This document shows, piece after piece, positions 6,950-15,482 of a stretch of 34,194 bases of DNA. Below the pieces are notes generated by a model, which was not told where the DNA came from, did not search any database, and worked only from the letters and a program-made list of their open reading frames with translations. The stretch is from Verrucomicrobiota bacterium (lineage in GTDB: Bacteria > Verrucomicrobiota > Verrucomicrobiia > Limisphaerales > UBA9464): the NCBI GenBank assembly GCA_947471985.1, contig CANIZL010000074.1, positions 1 through 34,194 of the forward strand. Direction: 5' to 3'. The position numbers and the translations under genes are program-made. Each line of letters starts with the position of its first letter. The first letter of the stretch is position 1.

Positions 6950-8728
6950 TTACAGCGCCGGATTGCGCGGGAATTTGGCGTAGGGCAGGCGCGCCGCCCG
7001 ATAGGCCAAGCGGTCGGCCCGGATCGCCGGCGGCGATGGAAACGCCTCCGCGGCGCTCGCCCCCACCAGATCATCCTGGTCAATGCCATCGCCCGAAACG
7101 CCCACCGCGCCGATGAGAACCCCGTTGCGGTACAAGGGAAATCCACCGGGGAAGATCGTGATGCCGTTGGGCAAATTCCCGTTGATGGCCGGGCCGGGTT
7201 TCACGAGGCCGGGTTCATCGAAGGGATCCGCGGGAATCCCCACTCCCACCGGCGTCGGCGTGAGGGCGCCATTCAGCGGATTTTCCACTCCGTAGGCCAA
7301 GCGGGAAAAGCGCTCCTGCAGGCCGTGAAAAATCCCCGGAGAGGTATTGCGAATTCCCGGCGGAAAGAGGCCTTGGGCCAAAAAGCCCACGGTTCGCGAA
7401 CTGAACGCCCGCGTGTCGTCGCTGAAGAACAGGGCCGTCCGCGCTTTCTGCACGGCCACGTCCCACGAGAACCGCGTCGTATCCGGCGAGGTACAAATCA
7501 CCCCCAGCACCGGCGGCGCAGCCCCGTCCTGATCGGGGTTGCCCACCACGGCGATGAACACCTGCACGGGCACGCCCCGGGGCAGTCGGATACCCGCGCG
7601 CGTGGTCCGGGCCCGGGCCGCGCCCCGGGCGAGAATGTCCCGCACTTCCTCGGCCTTCAGCCGAAGCTGTCCGCGAATGGTGTCGTTGGCCGTCGGCGCA
7701 TCCAGCAAGGCGGGGTCGGACTGAATCGGCTGCCGTTCCTCGCCCTGGACGCCGCCAATCTGGAGGGTCGGAAACGCGAGTGCCGGGGGTGCGACGAGGG
7801 GGAACTCACTCAAGGCGGCCCCCAATTCCGGGCCCAAGGCGGGCATTCGTGCCGCGGGTCGGATCGGGCTTTCGATGTAGGCCAACGCCACGCCACCGGC
7901 GAAGACCTTCGACCCGAGAATGCGGGACGCCGGGGCAAACCCAATTTGTCCGGCGAGGGCCACCTCCTCATCCACATCGGACGCCCGCACCAACTCCGGT
8001 GAAATCGCCAACTCGTAGAGATACAACCCGCCCGTGATCGCATCCGCCACGGGGACGCGGCTGGTCCCCAGTTGCAAGGTCCGGGTCCGCTCGGGCAACG
8101 GGGCGCCCACTTCCTCGTCGCCCGCCACGCCGAGTCCGCCCACCAATTCGCCGTTCTTGTAAAGCGGAACACCGCCGTTGGCTCCGGCCAATCCGCCGGT
8201 GAAGGGGATCGGTACGGGACCGCCATTCAAACCGTTGGTGAGACCCGCGACGTATCCGGCGGGATCCTTGAACCGATTGACGTCGGAGAACTGAAAGTTG
8301 CTGAAGTTGACGCCCACCAACGGGCCCGGCGGTTTGTTGGCCACGCCCGGTGGGAAATTCTGCTGCACGATGAATCCGGCGGTGCGCGTGCTGAACGCGT
8401 GCTGGGAACTCGAAAGAAAGCTCGCCGTGCCCGCTTTGCCGATGGCATTCCGCAACGCCGCCCGAAACTTCGCGTCCCCGCGATCGGGCGCGGGATTCAC
8501 GGACCACACCCCGCAGAGGTAACCTTCGCGATCCGCCACGGCGATCACCGCGTTGGTCTGGATCGGGTTGCCCGCGTACTCCACCGCCCGTGCGGCCGCC
8601 TGCCGAACGACCTGCTGAATGTCCCCCACGGTCAATCGCTCCGCCGCGGAAAGCCCCAACGCCCCGGCGCCGAAGCCCGCGATTGCCGCGAGTGTCCGCC
8701 CGACATTTTGGTCCCAGCGTCGTTTCAT
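6950..8728 (-). CDS. Exported tandem GlcG/HbpS-like (haem-degrading/haem-binding fold) protein
   Basis: A 592-residue protein starting at ATG 8728, chosen because a signal-like stretch follows (MKRRW, then AAIAGFGAGALGLSAAE) and gagg lies 3-4 bases before it. Two GlcG/HbpS (DUF336) type units are visible. Unit 1 (about 28-270) has DIQQVVRQAAARAVEY, VIAVADREGYLCGV and GGVPLYKNGELVGGLGVAGD. Unit 2 (about 320-590) has VRDILARGAARAR, VFIAVVGNPDQDGA and GGFPLYRNGVLIGAVGVSGD. In the family, PLY-NG-L-IGG-GVSGD is the hallmark, and HbpS members bind haem and sense redox state. Large insertions separate the core strands. The gene is divergent from the porin-cytochrome operon across only 44 bases, which suggests a shared periplasmic redox role; that role is inference. 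Confidence 0.85.
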   Translation of the reverse strand: MKRRWDQNVGRTLAAIAGFGAGALGLSAAERLTVGDIQQVVRQAAARAVEYAGNPIQTNAVIAVADREGYLCGVWSVNPAPDRGDAKFRAALRNAIGKAGTASFLSSSQHAFSTRTAGFIVQQNFPPGVANKPPGPLVGVNFSNFQFSDVNRFKDPAGYVAGLTNGLNGGPVPIPFTGGLAGANGGVPLYKNGELVGGLGVAGDEEVGAPLPERTRTLQLGTSRVPVADAITGGLYLYELAISPELVRASDVDEEVALAGQIGFAPASRILGSKVFAGGVALAYIESPIRPAARMPALGPELGAALSEFPLVAPPALAFPTLQIGGVQGEERQPIQSDPALLDAPTANDTIRGQLRLKAEEVRDILARGAARARTTRAGIRLPRGVPVQVFIAVVGNPDQDGAAPPVLGVICTSPDTTRFSWDVAVQKARTALFFSDDTRAFSSRTVGFLAQGLFPPGIRNTSPGIFHGLQERFSRLAYGVENPLNGALTPTPVGVGIPADPFDEPGLVKPGPAINGNLPNGITIFPGGFPLYRNGVLIGAVGVSGDGIDQDDLVGASAAEAFPSPPAIRADRLAYRAARLPYAKFPRNPAL

Positions 8729-8772
8729 CCTCGCTAGCGTTAGGAATTTGCTGCTACAACAGCCAGCACAAA

Positions 8773-11379
8773 ATGAAGTCCGGTCGCTACCAGGCGCCCT
8801 TCCGGTTGTTCCGTGCCGCCGTCCCGGCGGGTCACGATCGAGGGATCTGGTGGCTTTGGGGCACGGGTGTCGTGGCCCTGACCCTGCCGGCGACCGCACT
8901 GGCCGACGCGGAAACCGGCCCTCCGGTCACCCAACGTCGAACGGTGCTGGCGCCGACGGCCGGCGCGGCCCGGATCCATGCCCTGCACGCTCAGCGCACG
9001 GTGCGCCCGACATCGACGCTCCCACCGACGCTCGCACCGACGCTCCCACCGCGGGACCCGGCCGCTCCGCACGCCCATCAACGCGTGCATTCCGGATCGC
9101 CGCCGATCTCGCCCGCCGAACGCAACATTGAAGGCGGCCGACTACCCGTCGCGCCGCATCCGGAGCGGGAACCCGAAACCGTGTGGCGTCGCCAGCGCTG
9201 GATCAGCACCAACACACCCGCCTTGCCGCCGGGGACTTTCAATCCCGATCCCGGTGGACGCGCCCCGGCGACGACGACCGCTGAGGCGCCGTTCTTTCAG
9301 TCTCTTCCCGCCCCGCTCCCGGAATACCGCGGCCCCGAGCTCGGCGAGGCCCGTCCGGTCGGTGCCGGGCTTGTTCTGCCGTGGTGGCGGCGCGACACTC
9401 TGGTTCCCACGCCCCTCGCCGATCCCACCACCCGCGCCACGGATGCGGCGCCCTATGAATCGGATCCAGTCACGGGCCAACTTGCCCTGCCCCGTCACGG
9501 CGTGCGGGCGAACGAGAAATTGGAATTCCAAAGCCACGGCACTCCGGAGTATCCGCTGTCGGGAAATCCGGCGAACTGGCCACCGAACACCCGTGCCGTG
9601 CCGGACCGCTATCGCGAGGTTGGTTTCGGCATCCCGGACGGGCGCGGTGGCTTCACGCCCTGGCGACGCTATGACCGGGGTGAGACCAGCGAAATTCCCT
9701 TCGCCCAAAACACGCCGCACCTCTGGCATCCCTATCAGCAATCCCGACTGAAGGGCGATCTGCCGGTTTGGGGTCAGGACAAATTCCTCAACCTCACCGC
9801 CACCGCCGACACCATCGCCGAGTTCCGCCGGGTCCCCGTGCCCGCGAACGTCAGCACTGCGCAGCCCGATGCCGCGGAATTCTTCGGCCGCCCGCGACAG
9901 TTGACCCTGCAGCAGTATCTCGGCTTCAGCGCGGAACTCTTCGCCGGCGAAACCGTCTTCCAACCCCCGCATTGGACCTTCAAGGTCATGCCGGTCCTCA
10001 ACGTCAACTACAACCTCGTTCAGGAGAACAATCTCCTCGGCCCCGATCCGCGCGGCATCGACGGCGGCCCCAATTCACCGGCCCCGCCCAACGGGTTCGT
10101 CACCCATCCCCACGACGTCGGCACCTTGTTGAACGGCCAGCTCACCCATCTGCCCAGCGATCTGGCCGGCACCCGCTACACCGACCGCACCCGCGTGGAT
10201 ATCGCGTTGCAGGAATACTTTTTCGAATACCACGTGGCGGATCTCAGCGACAATTACGACTTCATGGCGATCAAGGCGGGTAATCAAGCGTTCAATCAGG
10301 ACTTCCGTGGATTCCTCTTCAACGACGTCAATCTCGGGGGACGGTTTTTCGGGAACTACGACAACAACCGCTGGCAGTACAACGTGCTCGGTTTCGATAT
10401 GCGGGAGAAGGACACCTTCTCCGGGCTCAACTCCTTTGATCAACGCGATCAACGCGTTTTTCTCGCGAATGCCTACCGACAGGATTTCCTGACCCCGGGC
10501 TACACCGCGCAGTGGAGCGTGGCTGCCAACCTCGATGCCGGAGGCACACAGTATGACCGCTCCGACAGCATCGTCCGCCCGGAACCTTTCGGCACCGTGC
10601 GGCCCCACGGCTTGGAAGCGTTTTATCTCGGCTGGGCCGGCGAAGGGCACATCGGGCGCTGGAACATCAGCCACCAGTTCTACCAAGCCCTCGGGCACGA
10701 CGAATTCAACCAACTCTCGGGCCACGCCGTGGACATCAATGCCCAGATGGCGTCACTGGAAGTCAGCTTGGACCGGGATTGGATCCGTTATAAGGGCTCG
10801 TTCTTCTGGGCCAGTGGTGACGGAAACGTCGACGACGGGACGGCGCGGGGGTTCGACACCATTCTGGACAACCCGAACTTCACCGGCGGGCCGTTCAGCT
10901 ATTATGTGCGCCAGGGCATCAACCTCGCGGGCACGGACGTCGCCCTAAAGCAACCCGGATCCCTGGTGCCCAGCCTCCGCACCAGCAAAACCCAGGGCCA
11001 GGCCAGCTTCGTCAATCCGGGCATTTTCATCTTCTCCGCCGGGGTGGATTTCGATGTGACCCCGAAGGTGCGATCCTTCCTGAATTTCAGTTACCTCCGC
11101 TTCCAGGAAACCGAGCCGCTCAAGACCGCGCTCATGCAGGACCGCATTCGCAACGAGCTGGGCTACGACCTGAGCCTCGGTTTTCAATACCGCCCGTTCC
11201 TCACCGAAAACATCGTCATCACCGCCGGCTTCGGCGTGTTGCTGCCCGGCGAGGGTTTCCGGGATATCTATCGGCGCACCGCGGACCCGGTGTTGTCGCT
11301 GGCCCCCGGTTCCGTGCGCGCCGGCCGGGTGGAGACCTTTTTCTACAGCGGCGTCATCGCCTTGAACTTCACCTACTGA
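8773..11379 (+). CDS. Putative outer-membrane beta-barrel (porin-like) protein of a porin-cytochrome operon
   Basis: An 868-residue protein starting at ATG 8773; the upstream open extension overlaps the divergent gene and is not used. The N-terminus has a basic region and a hydrophobic core (GIWWLWGTGVVALTLPATAL) ending ADA, a signal peptide. Residues about 55-330 are Pro/Arg-rich with a PTLPPTLAP repeat. From about residue 380 the sequence alternates aromatic and polar residues in amphipathic strands (WTFKVMPVLNVNYNLVQEN, FLNFSYLRFQ, LSLGFQYRPF) and ends in ALNFTY, the terminal aromatic signature of outer-membrane barrels. No CXXCH motif is present. A decaheme cytochrome starts 5 bases after its stop. 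The barrel could sheath that cytochrome, as in known porin-cytochrome conduits. An alginate-export-type or other porin is the alternative. Confidence 0.78.
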   Translation: MKSGRYQAPFRLFRAAVPAGHDRGIWWLWGTGVVALTLPATALADAETGPPVTQRRTVLAPTAGAARIHALHAQRTVRPTSTLPPTLAPTLPPRDPAAPHAHQRVHSGSPPISPAERNIEGGRLPVAPHPEREPETVWRRQRWISTNTPALPPGTFNPDPGGRAPATTTAEAPFFQSLPAPLPEYRGPELGEARPVGAGLVLPWWRRDTLVPTPLADPTTRATDAAPYESDPVTGQLALPRHGVRANEKLEFQSHGTPEYPLSGNPANWPPNTRAVPDRYREVGFGIPDGRGGFTPWRRYDRGETSEIPFAQNTPHLWHPYQQSRLKGDLPVWGQDKFLNLTATADTIAEFRRVPVPANVSTAQPDAAEFFGRPRQLTLQQYLGFSAELFAGETVFQPPHWTFKVMPVLNVNYNLVQENNLLGPDPRGIDGGPNSPAPPNGFVTHPHDVGTLLNGQLTHLPSDLAGTRYTDRTRVDIALQEYFFEYHVADLSDNYDFMAIKAGNQAFNQDFRGFLFNDVNLGGRFFGNYDNNRWQYNVLGFDMREKDTFSGLNSFDQRDQRVFLANAYRQDFLTPGYTAQWSVAANLDAGGTQYDRSDSIVRPEPFGTVRPHGLEAFYLGWAGEGHIGRWNISHQFYQALGHDEFNQLSGHAVDINAQMASLEVSLDRDWIRYKGSFFWASGDGNVDDGTARGFDTILDNPNFTGGPFSYYVRQGINLAGTDVALKQPGSLVPSLRTSKTQGQASFVNPGIFIFSAGVDFDVTPKVRSFLNFSYLRFQETEPLKTALMQDRIRNELGYDLSLGFQYRPFLTENIVITAGFGVLLPGEGFRDIYRRTADPVLSLAPGSVRAGRVETFFYSGVIALNFTY
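9013..9048 (+). repeat. Three 12-bp tandem repeats in the porin-like gene
   Basis: Units at 9013-9024, 9025-9036 and 9037-9048 (ccgacgctccca with one or two changes) encode repeated S/P-T-L-P/A. They lie in the Pro-rich segment just after the signal peptide and are a likely site of length variation by slippage. They keep the reading frame. Confidence 0.8.
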
Positions 11380-11384
11380 CGACC

Positions 11385-14300
11385 ATGGAGAATCGATCCA
11401 TCCGTAATCCACCAGGCTTCCGCCCCTCAGCGGGCGCGGGACGGTTCGGTTGGCTGATCGCCGTCTGGATCGCTCTCATCGCCGCGCTTCCGCTGAAGGC
11501 CGCCGCGCCGCGGGACACGGATCCCGGAACATCGGGTCCGCGGATCTCCGTGCCCGTGTCAGACCCGCTTCCCGCTCCCCCGCCGAAATCCGCCTCAGTC
11601 ATCGATCAATCCCCGGAAACGGCCCTGCGCAATAGCCGCGGGTGTCTGGAATGCCACCGAACCACCGACGCCCATTCGATGCATCTTTCGCCCAACGTGG
11701 TGTTGAGCTGTGTGGACTGCCATGGCGGCAATCCGGCCCCGGGTCTCACCCAGCGCCAGGCGCACGTGCCGCCCCGCAATCCGATCTTCTGGGAATCCTC
11801 CGCCAATCCCAGCGAATCCTCCGTGCTCCTGAATCACGAATCCGCGGAATTCATTCAGTTCGTCAATCCCGGGGATCTGCGCGTTGCGGATCGGGCCTGC
11901 GGCACGTGTCACGGTGATTCCGTGGCGCACGTGCGTCACAGTATCATGCGGCACGGGGCCATGCTCTGGGGCGCGGCGCTATACAACAACGGCGCGTCCG
12001 CGGAGAAGAACTATCGCTACGGCCAGGCGTACGGCCTCGACGGCGTCCCGCTGAGGCTGACGAGTCCGGTGCCCGTCACCCCCGAGATGACCCGCACCTA
12101 CGGCATCCTGCCCTACCTCGAACCCCTGCCCCGTTTCACCATCGGTCAGCCATCAAACCTGCTGCGCATTTTCGAAAAGGGCGGCGAACGCCAGCTGCCC
12201 CTGGGCATCCCCAATCCCGCGGAGCCACCAGGAAAACCCGCGCGCCGCCTCAGCGAACGCGGGCTCGGCACGCTGAATCGCATCGATCCCGTCTATCTCA
12301 ATCTGCAGAAAACCCGCCTTCACGATCCCCTGCTGGATTTCATGGGCAGCAACAATCATCCGGGCGATTACCGCTCCAGCGGCTGCTCGGCGTGTCACGT
12401 CGTCTACGCCAATGATCGTTCCCCGGTGAATTCCGATTACTGGAGCAAGTACGGTCATCAAGGCCTAAGCTTTTCCCTGGACCCCACCATCCCGAAGAAC
12501 GAGCGCGGGCATCCGATCAAGCACGTGTTCACGCGGGCCATCCCCACTTCGCAGTGCATGAACTGCCACATGCATCAGGGCAATCTCTTCGTAAATCCCT
12601 TCCTTGGTTACACCTGGTGGGATCAGGAATCCGACGCGGAATTCATGTATCCCCACCCGGCGAATCCCCTGGCCGACGACGCCCATTTCCGGGGCCAACA
12701 GACCCGGGACGCGCTGTTGAAACAACGGAACCCCACCGAGGCCCAGATCGCCGCGTCGAACCGCGAAAACCCCGAGGCCGCCGCCACGCGCGGGTTGTGG
12801 AGTGATCCTGATTTCCTCGATAAATCCGCCGAGCTGAATCCGCGCCTGAAGCAGACGCAGTTCGCCGATTACCACGGACACGGCTGGATGTTCCGCGCGG
12901 TCTTCAAGAAGGACAAACACGGAAATCTTCAGGACCTCAACGACGACCTCATCCCCCACGATGATGCGCACAAATGGGAGAAGGCGGTGCATTTGAAGGA
13001 CGTGCATCTCGCCCGCGGCATGCACTGTGTGGATTGCCATTTCCTCCACGACATGCACGGCAACGGCCTGCTCTACGGCGAGCCCCGCACGGTCACCTCC
13101 ATCGAATGCGTCGACTGCCACGGCACCGTGAAATCGCGGCCCACGCTGATCACCAGCGGTTCCGGCGGAACCTACGATGCCGCCACCCGAACCCAGAAGG
13201 GCATCGATCTCCTCAAGGACAGCAACACCTCATGGGGACCGCGCTTCTACTGGGAAGGCCGCAAACTCTTTCAACGCAGCTCGCTCGCACCGGATCGAAT
13301 CTGGGAAATTCCGCAGACGGTGGACACCATCGACCCGAAGAGTTCCCGATATAACGCCAAGTCGGCGTACGCGAAGACCCTCCGCCGCGACGGTCGTTCC
13401 TGGGGCGATGTGCCCGGCGGGGTGGTCAACGCCGGTCCGGCAGACCGGGGTCCGTTGAAGGAGGATCGCAACACGGAATGCGCGCGGGAACTGGCCCACG
13501 ACAACTCGAGTGTCAGTTGTCAGGTTTGTCACACCAGCTGGGCCACGAGCTGCTTTGGCTGCCATCTCCCGATGCGCGCCAATCAGCGCGTGGCGGGGAA
13601 CAAGTTCGAGGGCGTCATGACCCGCAATTACACCACCTACAATCCCCAGGTGGTTCGCGATGACGTGTTCCAATTGGGCATCGATGCCTCGTACAAGGGC
13701 CACCGGCTGGGCGTGCTGCGGTCCTCCAGTGCGGTGATCGTCGGCTCACAAAACGCGAACCGGGAGTGGATCTACAGCCAACAACAGACGGTCAGCGCCG
13801 AAGGCTTCAGTGGCCAGGCGTTCAACCCGCACTTCCCGCATACCACCAGCTCAGTGGGCACCACCAAGAACTGCACCGATTGTCATCTAAGTCAGGACAA
13901 CGACAACCATGCCTGGATGACGCAGTTGCTCGGGCTGGGCACGGGCACGGTGAATTTCTTCGGTCGCCACGCCTACGTCGGCACCGGCACCGGGGGCTTT
14001 GCCGCGGTCGTGTGGACGGAACGTGAGGAGCCGCAGGCCGCGTACGGCAGCCATCTGCAGCGGTACGCGTATCCGGACAACTACCGGCGCCACGTCGAAC
14101 AGGAACGCGGCGAATTGCGCGAGGCCCACGAACATCACGCCCGCGAGATTCTCGATCTAACCCTGCGCGGAGAATATCTCTACACCGCCAACGGCGCCGA
14201 TGGGTTTGAGGTCTTCGATGTGGCCAACATCGATCAAAAGGGTTTCAGCGAACGCATCGTTACGGCCCCGGTTTCGCCGCTGGGTCAACGCACCTGGGTG

Positions 14301-15482
14301 CGCACCAAGTATGCCACGAGCGTCATTCTGCCGAGCACGCTGGGCATCGATCCCCTGCGCAAACACAATCCCCCAACCACACCTCATCCCGAACACGGCG
14401 CGGTCTCCACCGACAACGAGGAGCAGGACGTGAGCGCGCTGTACGCCTTCGTGTTCATCACGGACCGCGAGGAGGGCCTGGTGATCACCAGCGTCGGCAC
14501 GCTGGTCGATGGCAATCCGGCGAATAATTTTCTGTCCGGCCCGGGATCCACGGAGACCACCCGTCGCTTTGATGCGGAGGGTCGACTGCACGGAGCCGAG
14601 CACGGCTACCTGGCCGGCAATCATCTCTGGGTGGTCGGGGAAAACGGACTCTTCAATGTCCGCATTCTGAATGAAAAAAAGGAACTGGCACCGCGCGTCG
14701 TTGGTTCATTGACCGCCGGGCTCAATCATCCGCGCGCGATCGCCGTGCAATTCCGCTACGCGTACATCAGCGATGCGGACGGCCTGAAGGTGGTGGATAT
14801 TTCCGAACCGGAGAATCCCCGCCTGATCTCCGAGGCCACGATACCGCTCGCGCATGCCGGACGACTCTATGTCGGGAAGACGTACGCCTATGTTCCGGCC
14901 GGGGCGGACGGTCTGGCCATCATCGACGTGGAGAATCCGGCGCGTCCACGGCTGCGGCAGAAATTCACGGCGGACGGCGCCATCAACGATGCCCGCGCGG
15001 TGCAGGTGGGGAGCATCAATGCCTCCATGTTCGCCCTGTTGGCGGATGGCCGCAACGGACTGCGGGTGATCCAGTTGGTCTCGCCTGATACCGTGCCGGG
15101 TCACATGGGCTTCAGTCCGCCGCCCGCGCCCCGACTCATCGCGACGTATCCCTCCCACACGCCCGCGGTGGCCGTCAGTCGCGGGCTGGATCGCGATCGC
15201 GTGGTGGATGAATCCGGCAATCAGACGGTGGTCTTCGGCCGACGCGGCAGCCGGCCCTTCAATGAAGCCGAATTTGCGCAATTCATCCGGCACTTCGACC
15301 GCGCCACCGGTGGACACACCGGACCCGAATATCGCGTGGCGGATGTCCAGGGCGGCCCCGGCCCGCTGCGCACCAAAGGCGGTGAGGCCTTGAAGCCGGA
15401 TCGGGAATTCCGGGGCGAACCTCCCATCCAATATGGCGCTCCCCGACAAGGCGAACGTCTGGTGCGAAGGGGCCGCGAATGA
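11385..15482 (+). CDS. Exported decaheme c-type cytochrome with C-terminal LVIVD-repeat region
   Basis: A 1365-residue protein starting at ATG 11385. The signal segment is WLIAVWIALIAALPLKAAA. Ten CXXCH haem-attachment motifs have their first Cys at about residues 87, 109, 172, 334, 391, 548, 575, 712, 723 and 830, so ten haems c are expected after periplasmic maturation. From about 926 to 1245 the protein carries LVIVD-type repeats (EYLYTANGADGFEVFDVANI, YAYISDADGLKVVDISEP, YAYVPAGADGLAIIDVENP), which form propeller-like domains in other secreted proteins. A charged tail follows. The gene lies between a porin-like gene (5-base gap) and an NHL gene (ATGA overlap), so the three are surely cotranscribed. 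Electron transfer across or at the outer membrane is the best hypothesis. A periplasmic oxidoreductase for a nitrogen, sulfur or metal substrate is also possible. Confidence 0.92.
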   Translation: MENRSIRNPPGFRPSAGAGRFGWLIAVWIALIAALPLKAAAPRDTDPGTSGPRISVPVSDPLPAPPPKSASVIDQSPETALRNSRGCLECHRTTDAHSMHLSPNVVLSCVDCHGGNPAPGLTQRQAHVPPRNPIFWESSANPSESSVLLNHESAEFIQFVNPGDLRVADRACGTCHGDSVAHVRHSIMRHGAMLWGAALYNNGASAEKNYRYGQAYGLDGVPLRLTSPVPVTPEMTRTYGILPYLEPLPRFTIGQPSNLLRIFEKGGERQLPLGIPNPAEPPGKPARRLSERGLGTLNRIDPVYLNLQKTRLHDPLLDFMGSNNHPGDYRSSGCSACHVVYANDRSPVNSDYWSKYGHQGLSFSLDPTIPKNERGHPIKHVFTRAIPTSQCMNCHMHQGNLFVNPFLGYTWWDQESDAEFMYPHPANPLADDAHFRGQQTRDALLKQRNPTEAQIAASNRENPEAAATRGLWSDPDFLDKSAELNPRLKQTQFADYHGHGWMFRAVFKKDKHGNLQDLNDDLIPHDDAHKWEKAVHLKDVHLARGMHCVDCHFLHDMHGNGLLYGEPRTVTSIECVDCHGTVKSRPTLITSGSGGTYDAATRTQKGIDLLKDSNTSWGPRFYWEGRKLFQRSSLAPDRIWEIPQTVDTIDPKSSRYNAKSAYAKTLRRDGRSWGDVPGGVVNAGPADRGPLKEDRNTECARELAHDNSSVSCQVCHTSWATSCFGCHLPMRANQRVAGNKFEGVMTRNYTTYNPQVVRDDVFQLGIDASYKGHRLGVLRSSSAVIVGSQNANREWIYSQQQTVSAEGFSGQAFNPHFPHTTSSVGTTKNCTDCHLSQDNDNHAWMTQLLGLGTGTVNFFGRHAYVGTGTGGFAAVVWTEREEPQAAYGSHLQRYAYPDNYRRHVEQERGELREAHEHHAREILDLTLRGEYLYTANGADGFEVFDVANIDQKGFSERIVTAPVSPLGQRTWVRTKYATSVILPSTLGIDPLRKHNPPTTPHPEHGAVSTDNEEQDVSALYAFVFITDREEGLVITSVGTLVDGNPANNFLSGPGSTETTRRFDAEGRLHGAEHGYLAGNHLWVVGENGLFNVRILNEKKELAPRVVGSLTAGLNHPRAIAVQFRYAYISDADGLKVVDISEPENPRLISEATIPLAHAGRLYVGKTYAYVPAGADGLAIIDVENPARPRLRQKFTADGAINDARAVQVGSINASMFALLADGRNGLRVIQLVSPDTVPGHMGFSPPPAPRLIATYPSHTPAVAVSRGLDRDRVVDESGNQTVVFGRRGSRPFNEAEFAQFIRHFDRATGGHTGPEYRVADVQGGPGPLRTKGGEALKPDREFRGEPPIQYGAPRQGERLVRRGRE

